Source of the DNA: Cenococcum geophilum 1.58
Taxonomy: Eukaryota > Ascomycota > Dothideomycetes > Gloniales > Gloniaceae
DNA length: 64,000 nt
NCBI GenBank assembly: GCA_001692895.1
Contig: KV748249.1
Coordinates: 744,001 to 808,000 of the forward strand
Direction: 5' to 3'
Shown here: one piece after another, positions 23,575 to 35,310 of the stretch
Layout of the letters: each line of letters starts with the position of its first letter
Numbering within the stretch: position 1 is the first letter of the stretch
The notes under the pieces: model-generated
Told to the model about the DNA's origin: nothing
The model's input: the letters and a program-made list of their open reading frames with translations, nothing else
Databases searched by the model: none
Translations under genes and position numbers: made by a program

Positions 23575-24565
23575 GTTCCTAGTGGGAAACCCCTTAGACT
23601 AGTTATCTAGATTCTATAATATACATTTAGCGATCTCCATAAGCGCTTCCTTAGTAAAGAAGGCCTGGTGCCTGTATATAACTATGTTATGGAAGGTTAT
23701 AAGCCTTATAAGTAGGTTATCATCGATAATATCCCCGGAGTAGTTATTATAAAATAGCGCGCCTTTGCCCTTATATATGTTAAGCGCGAGGCCGCCTAGA
23801 TATTTGCTTTTAAGAGCCTTTATAACGTATTTAGTATTAATTAGCCTACTATAAAAGGTGTTAACTAGTATAGTACCCTACTTTATCTTCGCGAGAGTAG
23901 TCTCGTTAATAATGTGCTAGGTAAAGTCTATTAGTGGACAGTGTAGGCTTATAATATTGTACTACAGAAGTAGCGTATTAAGGTTAGTATACTCGCCGTA
24001 CTTTTTAAAGACATTAGTAGGGGAAAAATTATAGGCTATAAGCTTGCACCTAAAGCCCTATATAATTCTAGCTAGTATAAGACTAATCCTACTAATACCT
24101 ATAATACCTATAGTCTTACTATAAAGCGTCTAGCCTAGTAGGCTGTTAAGGTTAAAATTGCTATCCCGTACCTAATTGTACGCCTAGTATATCTTTTAGT
24201 TAAGGGGTTAAATTAGAGTAACGGCAAATTCGGCTACTGCCTTTAAGGAGTAGGAGGGAATATTGGCGATAAAGAGGCTTAATTTCTTGGCCTCTTTTAG
24301 GTTAACATTGTTATACCCTAAGCAGCGCAGGAGAATGGCCCGTATACTACCGGCGTGAAGCTCTTAGAGGACCTTAGCGTTAAGAATATTATAAATAAAA
24401 ACGCAAACGGCGTCAGTACCGTTTGCTAATGCGGCAGTATTACTAGAGAGGGAGAAATTGAGAAAGTTGGTTTTAATTATAGATAAGGGGTCGCGCTTAG
24501 CGGTAAGGCCGCTAAGGTATCCTCTGTTATAAGGTTTAGCGCTAAAGACGGCGAGCTTTATTATT
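23575..24565 (-). pseudogene. D-lactate / D-2-hydroxyacid dehydrogenase pseudogene
   Basis: The minus strand from about 24,560 reads LAVFSAKPYNRGYL, NGTDAVCVFIYNILNA, GSIRAILLRCLGYNNVNL and IANIPSYSLKAVAEFAVTLI (about 24,230). It then reads IISLHCPLIDFT and HIINETTLAKIK-GTILVN (about 23,950-23,860), and ends near 23,575 with FPTRNALI. These match the catalytic and NAD-binding parts of D-LDH-type 2-hydroxyacid dehydrogenases (330 aa), including the 'LLRC.G.NNV' and 'PSYSP.AVAE' blocks. Stops stand at Gln/Trp positions and the initiator is probably ATG to ATA. A single-copy-type metabolic gene with RIP damage implies it was once duplicated or carried in a repeat. Confidence 0.8.
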
Positions 24566-24899
24566 TACAGGCAATATAGTCATTTAAATGTTATAGAAGT
24601 TATAGGGTGCTAATAAGCTGATTGGCTATAGGAATAGCTATTAAAACCGGGTTTGTTTAGCAATCCTTTATAAAGCGTAGATGCGGTGCCTGGTAAGGTC
24701 TATCTCTAACCTATCTTAGAGCCAGAAAGCGGCATAATAGTAGAGAAAGAACAAGTTTTAAAAAATGGGAAGTAGTAGGTAGAGCAAAAACAGATCCTGT
24801 TACGGTTAACCGTTTTTACTAGTTAATATACGGCCCTAGTTAACGCATGGCCCGTATACCCTCGCATATACATTTAAATTTAATTATCTTAATAACTAT
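24566..24899. other. Gap before Fot1-like relic, with one arm of a long-distance inverted repeat
   Basis: RIP-degraded. Positions 24,800-24,852 form one arm of an inverted pair with 29,966-30,017 (GTTAAC-rich; CTAGTTAAC core). It may be a transposon end. Confidence 0.45.
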
Positions 24900-26760
24900 A
24901 TAGGCTATTAACAAAACGTTAAAAGATTTAGCATTATAAGAAAGCCCTAATTATGGTGCTATTATAAGGAAGTATAGTATTGACCGTACTACCCTATTAA
25001 GGCGGCATAGGGGTTTAGCATATAGTTAGGTAGTTAATATAGCAAATACTAAATTTCTCCTTATATCCTAACAGGAGAAAGAACTTGTTAATTATATTAA
25101 TAAACTATTAGTATTTGGGCTTCCTCTTATGGTCTTAATAATCCGGAATTCCGCTTTTAATATCTCCAAAAAGACGCCTAGAAAGAACTGGCTAACTCGC
25201 TTTATTAGCAAGTATAGTTTAAAACTTAATTCTAGCTTTTAAAAGGCTTTAATCTAAGCTAAAAGAAAGCTGACTCTCCGGAGGCATATAGGCGTTATTT
25301 TAAGCTAGTTTATAGCCTAATATCTCTTACTTTCTATGCTTATAATATGTAGCTGTTTAAAAAAATCGATAAATATAAGATTTCTCCGCAAAACTTATAT
25401 ATTATGGATAAGAAGGGGTTTCTTATAGGGTTTCTTCGCTAAATAAAGAAAGTATTCTCTAAAGAAGTATTTAAAAGAGGTAGAATAAAGGGTGCTAGCT
25501 AGGATAGTAATTAGGAGTGGATTACTGTTCTAGCGTTAATTTATATAGATAGTACCTAGATTCTACCCACTCTAATCTACTAGGCTGTTTTAGGCGATAT
25601 ATAAGATACCTAGGTTACTAAGGTAGATCTTATAGAATACTAGGTACACTTTATATCTTTAGCAATAAGCTAAACAAGTAAAGAGTATAGATTTTAATAG
25701 TTAATATTAATTTTCGACTGGTATATAAAAGAGAAAGTACGGCTAGGGAGGGACTTGCGGCTTCTTATATTAGATAGATATAACAGCCATCTTAATATAA
25801 GGTTCTTGGATTAGCATATAAAGCATAAGATTCTGGTTTATATATAGCCGTCGCATTTAACGCACTAACTACAGCCCCCTAATGTAAGCCTATTTAGGCC
25901 TCTTACATAGTATTACTTATTAAAACTTAATAATTATATTTATAAGAGCCTTAAAAGAAGAGGAATAAGTAAAAGAGAGTTCTTTAGATTATTCTGGCTA
26001 GTATTTAAACGTACATTTATAGAAAAAAATATTAAAAGTGGGTAGGTAAGAATAGGAATTTAGCCATATAATAAGAGTTAACTTTTAGTTAAGTCCTAAA
26101 ACTAAGTTAAGGTATAATAACTAGGATTAAGGCCTAGTATAGCCAGCTTAAACTCTTTAGTAGTAATATTAGAAGCTTGTGTAAGAGAGGTATAGAAGCT
26201 AGCGTATAAAGTACTTAATATTTCGGATCCTAAGGCGAGAAAGCTTCTTAATACTATAGAGAGTATCTATACTTAGAATAAGCTTCTCCTATACGAAAAC
26301 CAACACCTCTAAGAAGTATTTTTTAAAGAGAAAAAGCGTCACTAGCGAGGTAAGCTATTATTTAAGTAACTCCGTAAAAAAGCTTATGGTAGTATAATAT
26401 TCTTTAGCTTTAAAAAGATTTAAGAAATATAAGACCTTTAGGCATAGAAGGAGGACTAGAATGTATAAGAGGATGCTTAAAAAGTAGAGAATAAGTAATA
26501 GAGGGCAGTTATAAAGGAGGAGAAACAATGTGGTATTAAAAGGAGAAAGTAAGAACGAATAACTGTAAAGGAGGAGAGAGTATAAGTAGGCCGCGAAGTA
26601 GGCCGTATAGGAGGAGGCTAAACTAGCTAAAGAAGCAAGTAGGCAGCTTTAAAATAATTTAAAATAACAAGTTAAAGACTGTAGAAAGGTAAAGTAACAG
26701 CCTATATAAAAGGAGAAAGAGGTTATAGTAATTAAAAATAGTAACAAAGAGGAAGGTGGT
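24900..26760 (+). pseudogene. Fot1/pogo-type DDE transposase relic
   Basis: Tc1/mariner superfamily, pogo clade. In order: N-terminal helix-turn-helix/CENP-B-like part (RKYSIDRTTLLRRHRG; EKELVNYINKLLVFGLPL), KNWLTRFISKYSLKL, first catalytic Asp in IMDKKGFLIGF (codon 25,405-25,408 region), TVLALIYIDST, second Asp in LLILDRYNSHL (25,771), and LQPPNVSLF near 25,880, where the third catalytic Asp is now Asn. A Lys/Glu/Arg-rich coiled C-terminus follows (26,400-26,720), typical of fungal Fot1-like transposases. Many TAG/TAA replace Gln. Non-functional. Confidence 0.85.
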
Positions 26761-26775
26761 AAAATTATAACTATA

Positions 26776-27009
26776 TATAATGGCGCTAGGGCGCGTTACC
26801 TGCTAAATTCTGCTATATTCTGCCGACCCTAACTTTCTACTAACTTTTACTAACTAATTAGGAGTTTCTATCCCCAGGATAGAAAATCGCTATTGGCTTG
26901 CTTATTACTAGCGCCTTAGCGGCCCCTTTGTATTTATATTAACCCCTAATACCCTTCCTCTTCTTTTTCTTCTCCTTAGCTTAGTATCTTTATATAGTAA
27001 TAATCTATA
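26776..27009 (+). mobile_element. LTR of Copia family E, plus orientation
   Basis: About 230 bp that match, inverted, the segment 46,342-46,555 at the end of the Copia element (shared landmarks GCGCGTTACC, TAGCGATTTTCTAT on the opposite strand, and the final AGTATCTTTATATAGTA). It starts TATAATGG where TGTAACGG is expected after RIP. No clear 5-bp target duplication, so solo or truncated. Confidence 0.65.
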
Positions 27010-27230
27010 TACGCCCGCGAAGCCCTACTGCACGCGTCCACGTCGCCGCGGGTGGAAACATCATCTGGAATCCTATTCCTCTTGATGGCCAAGTGCAGAG
27101 GCGATGGTAGAGAGCCGTCGCAGCGTATACAGCGCTGTTGTTTGACTCTATGGTGATGAGCCCGCGACGCGTGCAAAGCATCGCCCTTAACAACACTAGG
27201 AGCCTTACCGCCTCCGCTTAGAGCTCCTGT
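27010..27230 (-). pseudogene. GC-rich, unmutated island with ankyrin-like fragment
   Basis: Strikingly GC- and CA/TG-rich compared with both sides. The minus strand reads GSLPSPLHLAIKRNRI, which resembles one ankyrin repeat, in a 66-codon open frame. It could be a captured host-gene fragment that escaped RIP. Function call is weak. Confidence 0.4.
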
Positions 27231-28849
27231 TCTACCATCTAGGGAGGCCCATTAAGGGAAACTAGGATATGAAAACCGCCCGATATATAACTACCTGGCT
27301 CGCAGCTAGGCCTAAAACTAGCCTTATCTAGCTAGTTAACGTAGATGCGTCCTAGGCGTATAACAGGACACCCTTAGGCTTGTACTAGCTCTAAGATTAT
27401 AAAATATACGCGATAAGGGCGTAGGGATCCTCTTTTTATAAGAACTTATTAAGGTTAACGCGTTATAGATACTTTATATAAAACTTATTAAGGCCCTAAG
27501 GCCACCGCGAAGAACTTGTTAAGGCCCTGCCTAAAGAACTTATTAAGGCCCCTCTATAAGAGTCTATCTAGTATCCGGTTACACCTAAGTAACTTAGAAA
27601 AGGGTCTTAATAGGCGTAGTGCGCGCGACCTAGTATAGCAATAGTAACGCAACAGCAATGTAATGGCAACGCGACGGCGACCAGACGGCTTAATGAGGTG
27701 GAAACACAGGCAAAGCTCTAGGCAGCGGAAACATAGGCCAGCTTCGACGGCCCTATGGCGTACGACTTAGTTGACTTACAGTTGGCTTATAGTTAACTCG
27801 CAGGCGACTTACAGGAGGATCTTAATAGGCGTAGTGCACGTAACCTAATGCGTATATATATAAGGCAACTTATAGGAGGGTCTTAATAGGCGTGGTGTAC
27901 GCGGCCTAATGTATATATATAGGGGAGGCTATAGGGGAAACATAGGCTAGTTAGATAAGGACTTAATAGTTAGAGATATAAGCATAGCTTATAAAAAGAG
28001 GGGATATAAGCTTAGTTAGTAGGAGGAGGGGGAGTAGGTTACCTAGTGCGGGACCTAGCGTCTCTACAGCCCCCCTCCTATAAGACACGGTCGGCCTATT
28101 ATAAGGAGACTCCTATAGGCAACGTAAAATAGGAACTAGTAGTAGTATAGGGTGTTACGCCCCTATACTTCTACCAGCCTCCTATAGGGCGTAGTATATA
28201 GTAGCTACTGCTAGCTCTAGGGACCTTACCCCTTAGCTAGGCTCTAACCCCTAGTATACCTAGTAGGCAGGCAGGATTACGCCCTAGCTAAAGAGACTAC
28301 TATATGGCTTAAGAGAACGGATGCGCGTATTAGTATATTAATAAACGGAACCGTTTACCTCTAGGGCGGTACGCTAGTAAGATACGCTTAAGAAATAAAC
28401 AGGAGTTACTTAGGTAGAAAAGGCTTTTTTAGTCTAGGCCTTAACTATAGAAGGTACCTAAGGCTTCTATATTACAGGATGCAGCTATAATACCTTTATA
28501 GGATTACGCCAATAGGCATATAAAACGGGAGTTATAACCCCTAGAAAAGGTAGCTTATGCCTATATTAGCGGAAATAATAGAAAAGGTATAAAACTAGAG
28601 GCTATAGAAGGCTCCTAAGCCGTGCAAAAGCGTACTAACTCTAAGAGGAGACTCTTATATAGACTGCGGGGGGGTAGACTAGTACTTAGGCTAACCTATT
28701 ATAAGATATCCAAAAGAACTGGTAAAACCCCCCGTTAAGGTAGTGGCAGCCAACTGCTTATAAAAAGCCCCTAGGCCTTTAGGCCTAGGTTTAGGATAAA
28801 TACTAGAAAACTAGGGTAGAGGCCTAGATAAGCAGGTATGTTAAACTCT
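27231..28849. other. RIP-affected region with short direct repeats, unassigned
   Basis: Contains several copies of GAACTTATTAAGGCCC-like units (27,440-27,560). It also has three copies of GGGTCTTAATAGGCGT(A/G)GTG (about 27,602, 27,807 and 27,873). No protein domain is readable. It may belong to a longer repeat joined to the LINE fragment. Confidence 0.45.
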
Positions 28850-29745
28850 ACTATATAACTACCTAGCTGCTTTAGGGCCTAGGCCTATATAGAGGAGGAA
28901 GGGAGACGCGTAAGAGGTTAGTAAAGATATAGTAAGATAGAGAAAGGAGCTAAAGTAGAATATATAAGAACGCTAGGAAACTATCTACTGCAATATAATA
29001 CTAGTTAGACTAACGCTAGAGAGGTAAATAGGAGTTAAAGGTATAGAGGCTAATTTAGGTAAGATAAACCTAAGCTATAGTATGGTTAATACTATAGGGG
29101 GTAAATACCTAAGGGCTCTGAGAAGGCCTAATAAAGGCAGAAAATATAATAGCAACACTCTTAAGAATAGGAATAATAGGACTAAAAGATTGGCTTTACT
29201 AAGTGGGTGTCCTAGTAGGTAGCCTAAGATATAAATATGGCTAGCTAAGACAGACACTAAAACACATAATACTGCTATACCCCCTACGCACTAATTAAGA
29301 AATAATGCTCTTAGTAGCTGGTATAGAGAACTATAATACACTGCTCTTAATATAAAAAGGCCTTAAGGCGGTTACCTAGTGGCTTATTAGTTAAAATATG
29401 CTAAATTAGTTCCGGGTTATAAGGGAAATAGTAATAAAAGGTAAGGGGGTAAGTAGTAGGTGCCCCCTAGTAACTCTATAGTAGTAGAGTAATAGTTTAT
29501 AATACTAGCGCGTCCGTAGGCTTGTTACGGCAGCAGTGGTTCCTAAGGAGGTTAAATAGTAAGGTAGTAGAGCACTATAGGCGACTTATAGGCGCTAAGT
29601 AGGCGAGTTCTAAAAGGCGGGGAGATAGATTACGGGGTTTTCTTATTTTTCTTAAATAGAGTTTTCTCCCTATATGTAAATAAGGAGTAGTCCGCGTGGG
29701 CCCAATAGGGATCCAAATTAGACGTTAAGCAATGAATTATTATTA
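28850..29745 (+). mobile_element. LINE copy 2, 5'-truncated, plus orientation
   Basis: Inverted duplicate of the 3' part of LINE copy 1 (14,128-14,750 plus 17,416-17,660). It ends in GAATTATTATTAATAAT, the same (ATT)n-type tail. It preserves the site where copy 1 received its TA element (AAATACCTAAGGGCTCT near 29,103). The homology I can follow starts near 28,850. Confidence 0.85.
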
Positions 29746-30119
29746 ATAATCTATATGCTTTAGTTTAGAGGTATTTATATAAGCCTATTATATTATATAG
29801 CCCTAGAGGGAAATTAAATTACTACGTTATCTATAGGGCTATAAATTATAGATAGAAAGTTTTATATACTTTTAAAGAATAAACTACTAAAAAATCTAAC
29901 ATTTGTATCCTGTTGCTGTGATATTATTAAATAAATAATTTTTTTGTAGAGAGGCTTAAAAGGCGTACGTTAACTAGGGCTGTGCGTTAACTAGTAGTGA
30001 AAACGGTTTAGGGTAGCTAACTATTAAGAATTATTTTTAAGTAAAAATAGAATAACGGTTAATTACTAAGCGTATAGTTAAGAATTAATAACGGTTAAGC
30101 GTCTTGGCAATTCGAACAA
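29746..30119. other. AT-rich gap holding the second arm of the GTTAAC inverted repeat
   Basis: Positions 29,966-30,017 mirror 24,800-24,852. TAGGGCTGTGCG within it resembles a RIP-changed hAT terminus (CAGGG...), so this may be the 5' end of hAT-1. No gene. Confidence 0.4.
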
Positions 30120-33100
30120 ATTTTTTACCACTTTAATTTTTGTATAATAATGGACTTTAAGCTAGATATTGACTTTTCTTTTATAGAGGCTAGCTCTTAA
30201 GTTAATACTTAATCCGATATTATGTTCTAAAAGTCCTTAAAACCTTAAAACCTTAAAAAACTCGTTCTATAATATATAATTACTATTATACTATTAAAAT
30301 ATAAGCGGTGCATTGTGTAATATAATTATATAATTATTGCGTAACTTTGGTAATAATTCTTAATTTCTAATATATACAGTAGCCCTAGAACTCTAGCGCA
30401 ATTAAAATAGAAAGCTTCTCTATTTTTATAATAAATAAGACTACGTTAATAACTAGACCTTAAACTTTTAAAGCTACTACTTATTCTATTATAGAATCAC
30501 GATTCTAGTAGATAGGAAAGAGGTTTATATAATAGATACTCTTAAATACCTTTAAGTCGTCGTATAAAACCTACGGTTAAATAACCCCGAGTTTAATAAA
30601 CAAATCCTTAAAGGAGTAGTCAATCGATATGTCCTTAAAAAAACACTTTTGGATTTATGCTTTATACGAAACCTTTTATTTTATAACGTTATTTCCCTAG
30701 AGTTTCGAACCTTCTGCGCTGCCCTAAATCTATAAGCTGTCCCATTCCTTTTAATAACTTATTAAATAGTTGTAAATAAGGTAAAGAAAGCATTTCTAGC
30801 TGAGAAAGATATTGTACGACGTATAATTTAATCCGCGATTACTTAAGTATATCTTTCTGTAAATATCTAGACTTCCCCTAGTAATTAGCTCCTCCTTATA
30901 ATCTATGGCCATTTTACTAACGTACGACAGCGCCGCTTTAATATTCTACTTACTCTTTGTATGGTAAAAGGCTATAGTAGTAAGCATTTATGGGACGCTC
31001 TTCTTCCTGTTTTTAACGATTATAATATTATACAAAATATTGGCATAATTATTGAAGATAACTCTAAAACAAATAATATGCTTTGTTGTATAATTAGCTA
31101 ATACCTTTTCTAGGAGTTTAAATAGTCTTAAAGTCCTACTTAGTAATGAATCCGCTGCTAAGGGCAGTGTTTACAGTAATAAATAAATAAATAAATTAAC
31201 CACTTATTATATCGCATTTATAAGAGAGCCGATTTATCGCGATATAAATAATTAATTGCGATATTATAGATTACTAGTCTTAGCATAGTGTTGTACTAAA
31301 TTAAAGTCTCTACAGAAGCCTCTAACCCCCCCTCCCCCCCCCTAATATTTACCAGTAGCTCTCTCCTCTAGCCTCCTATAACCCCTCCTCTTACCTATAA
31401 CTTTAAGCACTTTAATTGCTTAATATTTACCAGCCTAAGCCTTATATGTTATTAGGTAATTATCCTTCGCGTTTTAAAAAATATTCGCTCTAGTTTAGAT
31501 AATATAGGTAGTATAGATAGGATATCTATCGCCATATAGTAGAGCGATAGGTAGTTTATACAATTACTCGGATTAAGCCACTAATTAAGGGCAGTGGTAC
31601 TAGGAGGAAGATTGGCAGGGGAGGCGTTAATAAAGTAATTAAATTTATCCTCGAATCGTATTAAGAACCGACTACTTCTTATTCTAAAGATTATACTTAT
31701 TAGGCTCCTAATCGCAAGCAATAGCTTCCTTCTCTGCTCTGCCCTTATACTTATCCTTATACTTATTTACCCAAAGCTTTCGGGCTATAGTAACTACCGG
31801 CTTCCTCTAGGTAGCTTTCCAGTTACGGTTAATATAGGCCTTCCTCTAGTAAGGAGCTAATAGTAAGGCTGCGCCATATACAGCAACTTCGTTAGTCTTA
31901 AGGTAGTATTTATTAAAGACGTACTAGCTAGCTTAAATATAGTCGCAGAGCTTTATATTAGTAGAGTACTTTTATAAAGCAGATTTAAAGTACTTTACCA
32001 TAAAATCCATTATATAAAGCACCTTATTAAGAGTAGCCTTATTACCTTTTATTTCTTTTATAACTCTCTAGAAGGGCTATAGAAAGTCTCTAATTGGCGG
32101 CGTTAAGGATATCTTCCTTATCGAACTCCTTAACATACTACTCTTAATATTTTACAATTACGTCTTTTAATTTAAAAGCCACTAAGATTATATTATACCA
32201 CGAGTTCCACTATATATTATTATTTATAAGAATAGCTCGAAGAGCTTTTGTAATAAAGTAGTTATAGTAGGCGGTAGAGCTTTAAATATAGGCAATAACA
32301 TTATACACCTTTCCTAGAGGGCTAATTAGGCAATAAGTAAACTTGCTAACCTTTCCTTTTTTAAACCTTTTGGTAAGGAGTTCCTTAATCTAATCGTCTT
32401 TAAGCTTTAACTCTGCTTTAAGCTTTTTATAAGCTTCTTTAAAGACAGTATTAATAGCTTCCTTATCCTCTAAGAAGAAGAAAGCTTATACGGTAATATT
32501 AAGTATATACCCGTGGCAGCGAATACGGCGCTCCTATACATTGTATTTAGCTCCTTCTCCTACTAACTAAAGCCTTTTAGATAGCCCTTAAAGAAGCTTA
32601 TTATTACTGCCGTAATTGTCGCCTACATAGTAGCCAACTTTATTAAGTATTTAGTAGTCCTTAAGGACTTGCTAGAGGACTTCTACCTACTTATCGCCAC
32701 CGTATTTATTAGGGAGAAAAGGTAGAGTAAGTAGAGCCTTTTAAAGTATACTAGTATCGTTAATAAAGTAACTATAGATCGCAATAAAAGTCTTTCGATT
32801 TAGCGAAGTCTAGGCGTTAAATAAGAGGTGTATTAGGGTAAAAAAGGATTAAAGCTTCTACTTAAGGATTTCTTTATTAAGGACGTAGGCCTCTTTAATT
32901 ATTTTATGTACGGTATTACTAGAGTTTATTAGAGCTTCCTCGCAGGTATAATTTACCGTAAGAAGTAGCGCTTAAAGCTCCGGCCAAGTTATAGCGTTAT
33001 ATAGTAGATTTCGAACCATAATTAGTTATGCAAAAGCGTTGCGTAATATAGCTAAATTAACGCTCTCTTTTAGGGTATTTTCCTTCTACCTTTTAAGCTT

Positions 33101-34802
33101 CTGCGTATAAAGCTCTCCCTGCTTATAGAATAGGCCTTAAAGACTCTACTTTATAGCCCGCTTAATAACTAAGTCCTCCTCTTTAATAACTACGCCGTAG
33201 GCGTTAAGTAGATAAGAGCGTATATTTATAGTAACTATATTACGCCAAAATACGTATTGCCTATAGTACCAGTATTATCTTCCCTTATTGTTTACTAGCG
33301 GCTTGTTATTAGTAGGCTTACGCGTAAGAGCCTATATGTTTATAGCCTGAGTCTTCCGTTTTTTAGAGGCCCGTTTAAAGGATTAAGAGGAGGATTTAGT
33401 AGAGGATTTAGTAGAGAGTAACGCGTTAGAATCTTTATTGGGAATTAAGTCTTTAAAGAGCTTGTTTTTAAGCTTAGATAATTCTAACTAAGGGTTAGAA
33501 TTACTGTTAGAGTTAATATAAATCGTTTATAAGAGAGAGGGAGGCATAGTAATAGATTATAGGTGGTATTTAGGGTAGATGTTAAGTAATATTATAGAAA
33601 GGAAGCATCTATAGGGTAAGTCTAAAAAATTTAACTCTTACGTATATATTAGAACGTATAGCGTAAAATTAGTTCTATATTTACACCTTAGTATCCTTTT
33701 ACTATACCACGAGAGCTTTAAGTCTCCCTATATATTTATAAGGACATTTAAATTATCTAATCGTTATCACTTCTTATAAATAAATATATCGTTAAGAAGT
33801 AATAAATAAAATTATTATTACGAACACTGGCTAAGGGCATGTTATCAATCTAATTGTTTAAGCGTTTATCTTTATAGATACTACAGAAATTGACCTAATT
33901 AAGTCGTATAAAGAAGAGGATAAAGGTCTTTAGGAGCTAACTAATAAGGAGAAGAGGGATCAAGAGGTAAAGTTTCGAGTATTTAGGCCAATTGGCAAAC
34001 TTTATAACATCGTTATTTATATTACAGCAAGTCCTAGTTATATGAAGCAGTTTAAGAGTAAAGCTAGACAGAGGATTCCTCTTAATAATTATACGAGATG
34101 GAACTCTTGGTGGACGTTACAATTAAGCTTTAAAAGAGCGTTACCTGGTATATCTCTAAGAATGTTAATTATATTAATAAAAGTAATTAGATTACTATCT
34201 AGAACTGGTTATACCTTTATATAACGTATATATTCCTTAGCGCATTTAAATTAGCAACTCTTAAACTTAAAGGATTGTATAGTACTCTGGAAAAGGTTCT
34301 TTATATTATTAGTGTTTTAGATACTATTATTAATAAAACGCTAGTACGTTATATAATACTTTTTCTTTCTTCTTTTTATTAACTTATTTTTTAGGTTTCT
34401 ATTAGAAATAATAAACTTTTAAAAAGCTTTTAAACTTAAGTTGTATGGTGCTAGGCAAAGCTTTACGACTATTAGAAAAAGCTAGAAACTAGCCCCTTAT
34501 ACGCTGCTGCTTTAATCTTATATCTAAACCGTTATATAGTATATCTTTAAAAAAAAATATAGCTAAAGGAACGTTACAAACCTGCAATCTGGCAGGTTAA
34601 GAAGTAATTCCACTGCAATATACCTCTAGCTCCTTTGTTATACAATATTGTAATTAAAAAAGAGGTTTATAAAGAAGAGCTTAATAAGTTTAAGGTTGTT
34701 TTTTCTAGCGGGCGTCATACAATAAGCTGGAAAAGGTCTAGACTTAGCGTAGAAATATTGGAGATTACTAAGTGTTTTAAGGACTGGAAGAAGTCTAATA
34801 TT
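30120..34802 (+). mobile_element. hAT element 1 (transposase relic), split by hAT element 2
   Basis: Plus-strand hAT transposase remains. N-terminal part from about 30,133 (MDFKLDIDFSF). Then LPVFNDYNIIQNIGIIIEDN at about 31,005 (the 'GIIGDNA.NN' block) and the zone that should read RCQGHVINL, cut at 31,165 by hAT-2. After the guest, reading resumes at 33,838 with HVINLIV, PIGKLYNIVIYITAS, YTRWNSWWTLQLSFKRAL (about 34,095) and the hAT C-terminal dimerisation block FSSGRHTISWKRSRLSVEIL to KCFKDWKKS (34,705-34,800). Its 3' end is lost at the repeat starting 34,803. RIP stops throughout. Confidence 0.82.
31165..33829 (-). mobile_element. hAT element 2, complete with TIRs and 8-bp target duplication
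   Basis: 2,665 bp bounded by CAGTGTT / AACACTG termini and 8-bp direct repeats GCTAAGGG (31,157-31,164 and 33,830-33,837), the hallmarks of hAT. The minus-strand coding relic runs from about 33,550 to 31,550. It has a Ser/Lys-rich start, a BED-finger-like region, VGYYVGDNYGSNNKLL near 32,625, ISPLGKVYNVIAYI near 32,310 and WNSWYNIILVAFKLKD near 32,200. Stops replace Gln/Trp. It sits exactly in the 'CQGHVINL' codons of hAT-1. Confidence 0.9.
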
Positions 34803-35310
34803 TTAACTAGGGCTTTACGAAATCGGCCTTTGCACCTTTACGCGGTAAAGCCCAGGAACCTAGCAGCTTCTATTAATGTTTTATTTAGATTGTGTTAATA
34901 GACTACTAGAGTAAACGCAGAGACGTATATACGGCTGCGCAGCGCCTACGCAGCGACGTAGTAGTGGTGGTGTGAGAATTTTTTACTGGGGGGTAAGCCT
35001 TAGCGAAAAGTTTAAATATAGCTACTACGTCTCTAACGTATATATTCGGGTCATTCGAATCGGTAGTATCATCCCTTTAGCGTACCCCCTCCCTCCTATA
35101 AATACTACATACACTATAAAGCACCTATATATAATATATATGCAATTCGCGCCCTAATTGGCCGCAGAGGCCCCTATTTTAATATTATCCGGTAACTTAG
35201 GTATCTAGTTATAGGGATTGGGCCCCCTATTAAATACTAGAGTATCCTTCTATACCTTACAAATAGGTATAAGGGCCTAGGTTTGGGCCCTAAGGTGAAA
35301 GCGATATTAA
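34803..35310 (+). repeat. RIP-degraded copy of the 3,234-3,736 repeat
   Basis: Aligns along its length with the insert at 3,234 (shared landmarks GAAATCGGCCT, ACGCGGT, AACCTAGCAG, GCAGAGACGTA, GGGCCTAGG). Most differences are C to T or G to A. It truncates the C-terminal end of hAT-1. Confidence 0.85.

Noticed and set aside
12000-35000. Alternative genetic code reading TAA/TAG as Gln
   Set aside because: Stops replace Gln in transposon and pseudogene relics only, along with Asp to Asn, His to Tyr and Cys to Tyr changes. The intact genes use normal codons. RIP explains all of these.
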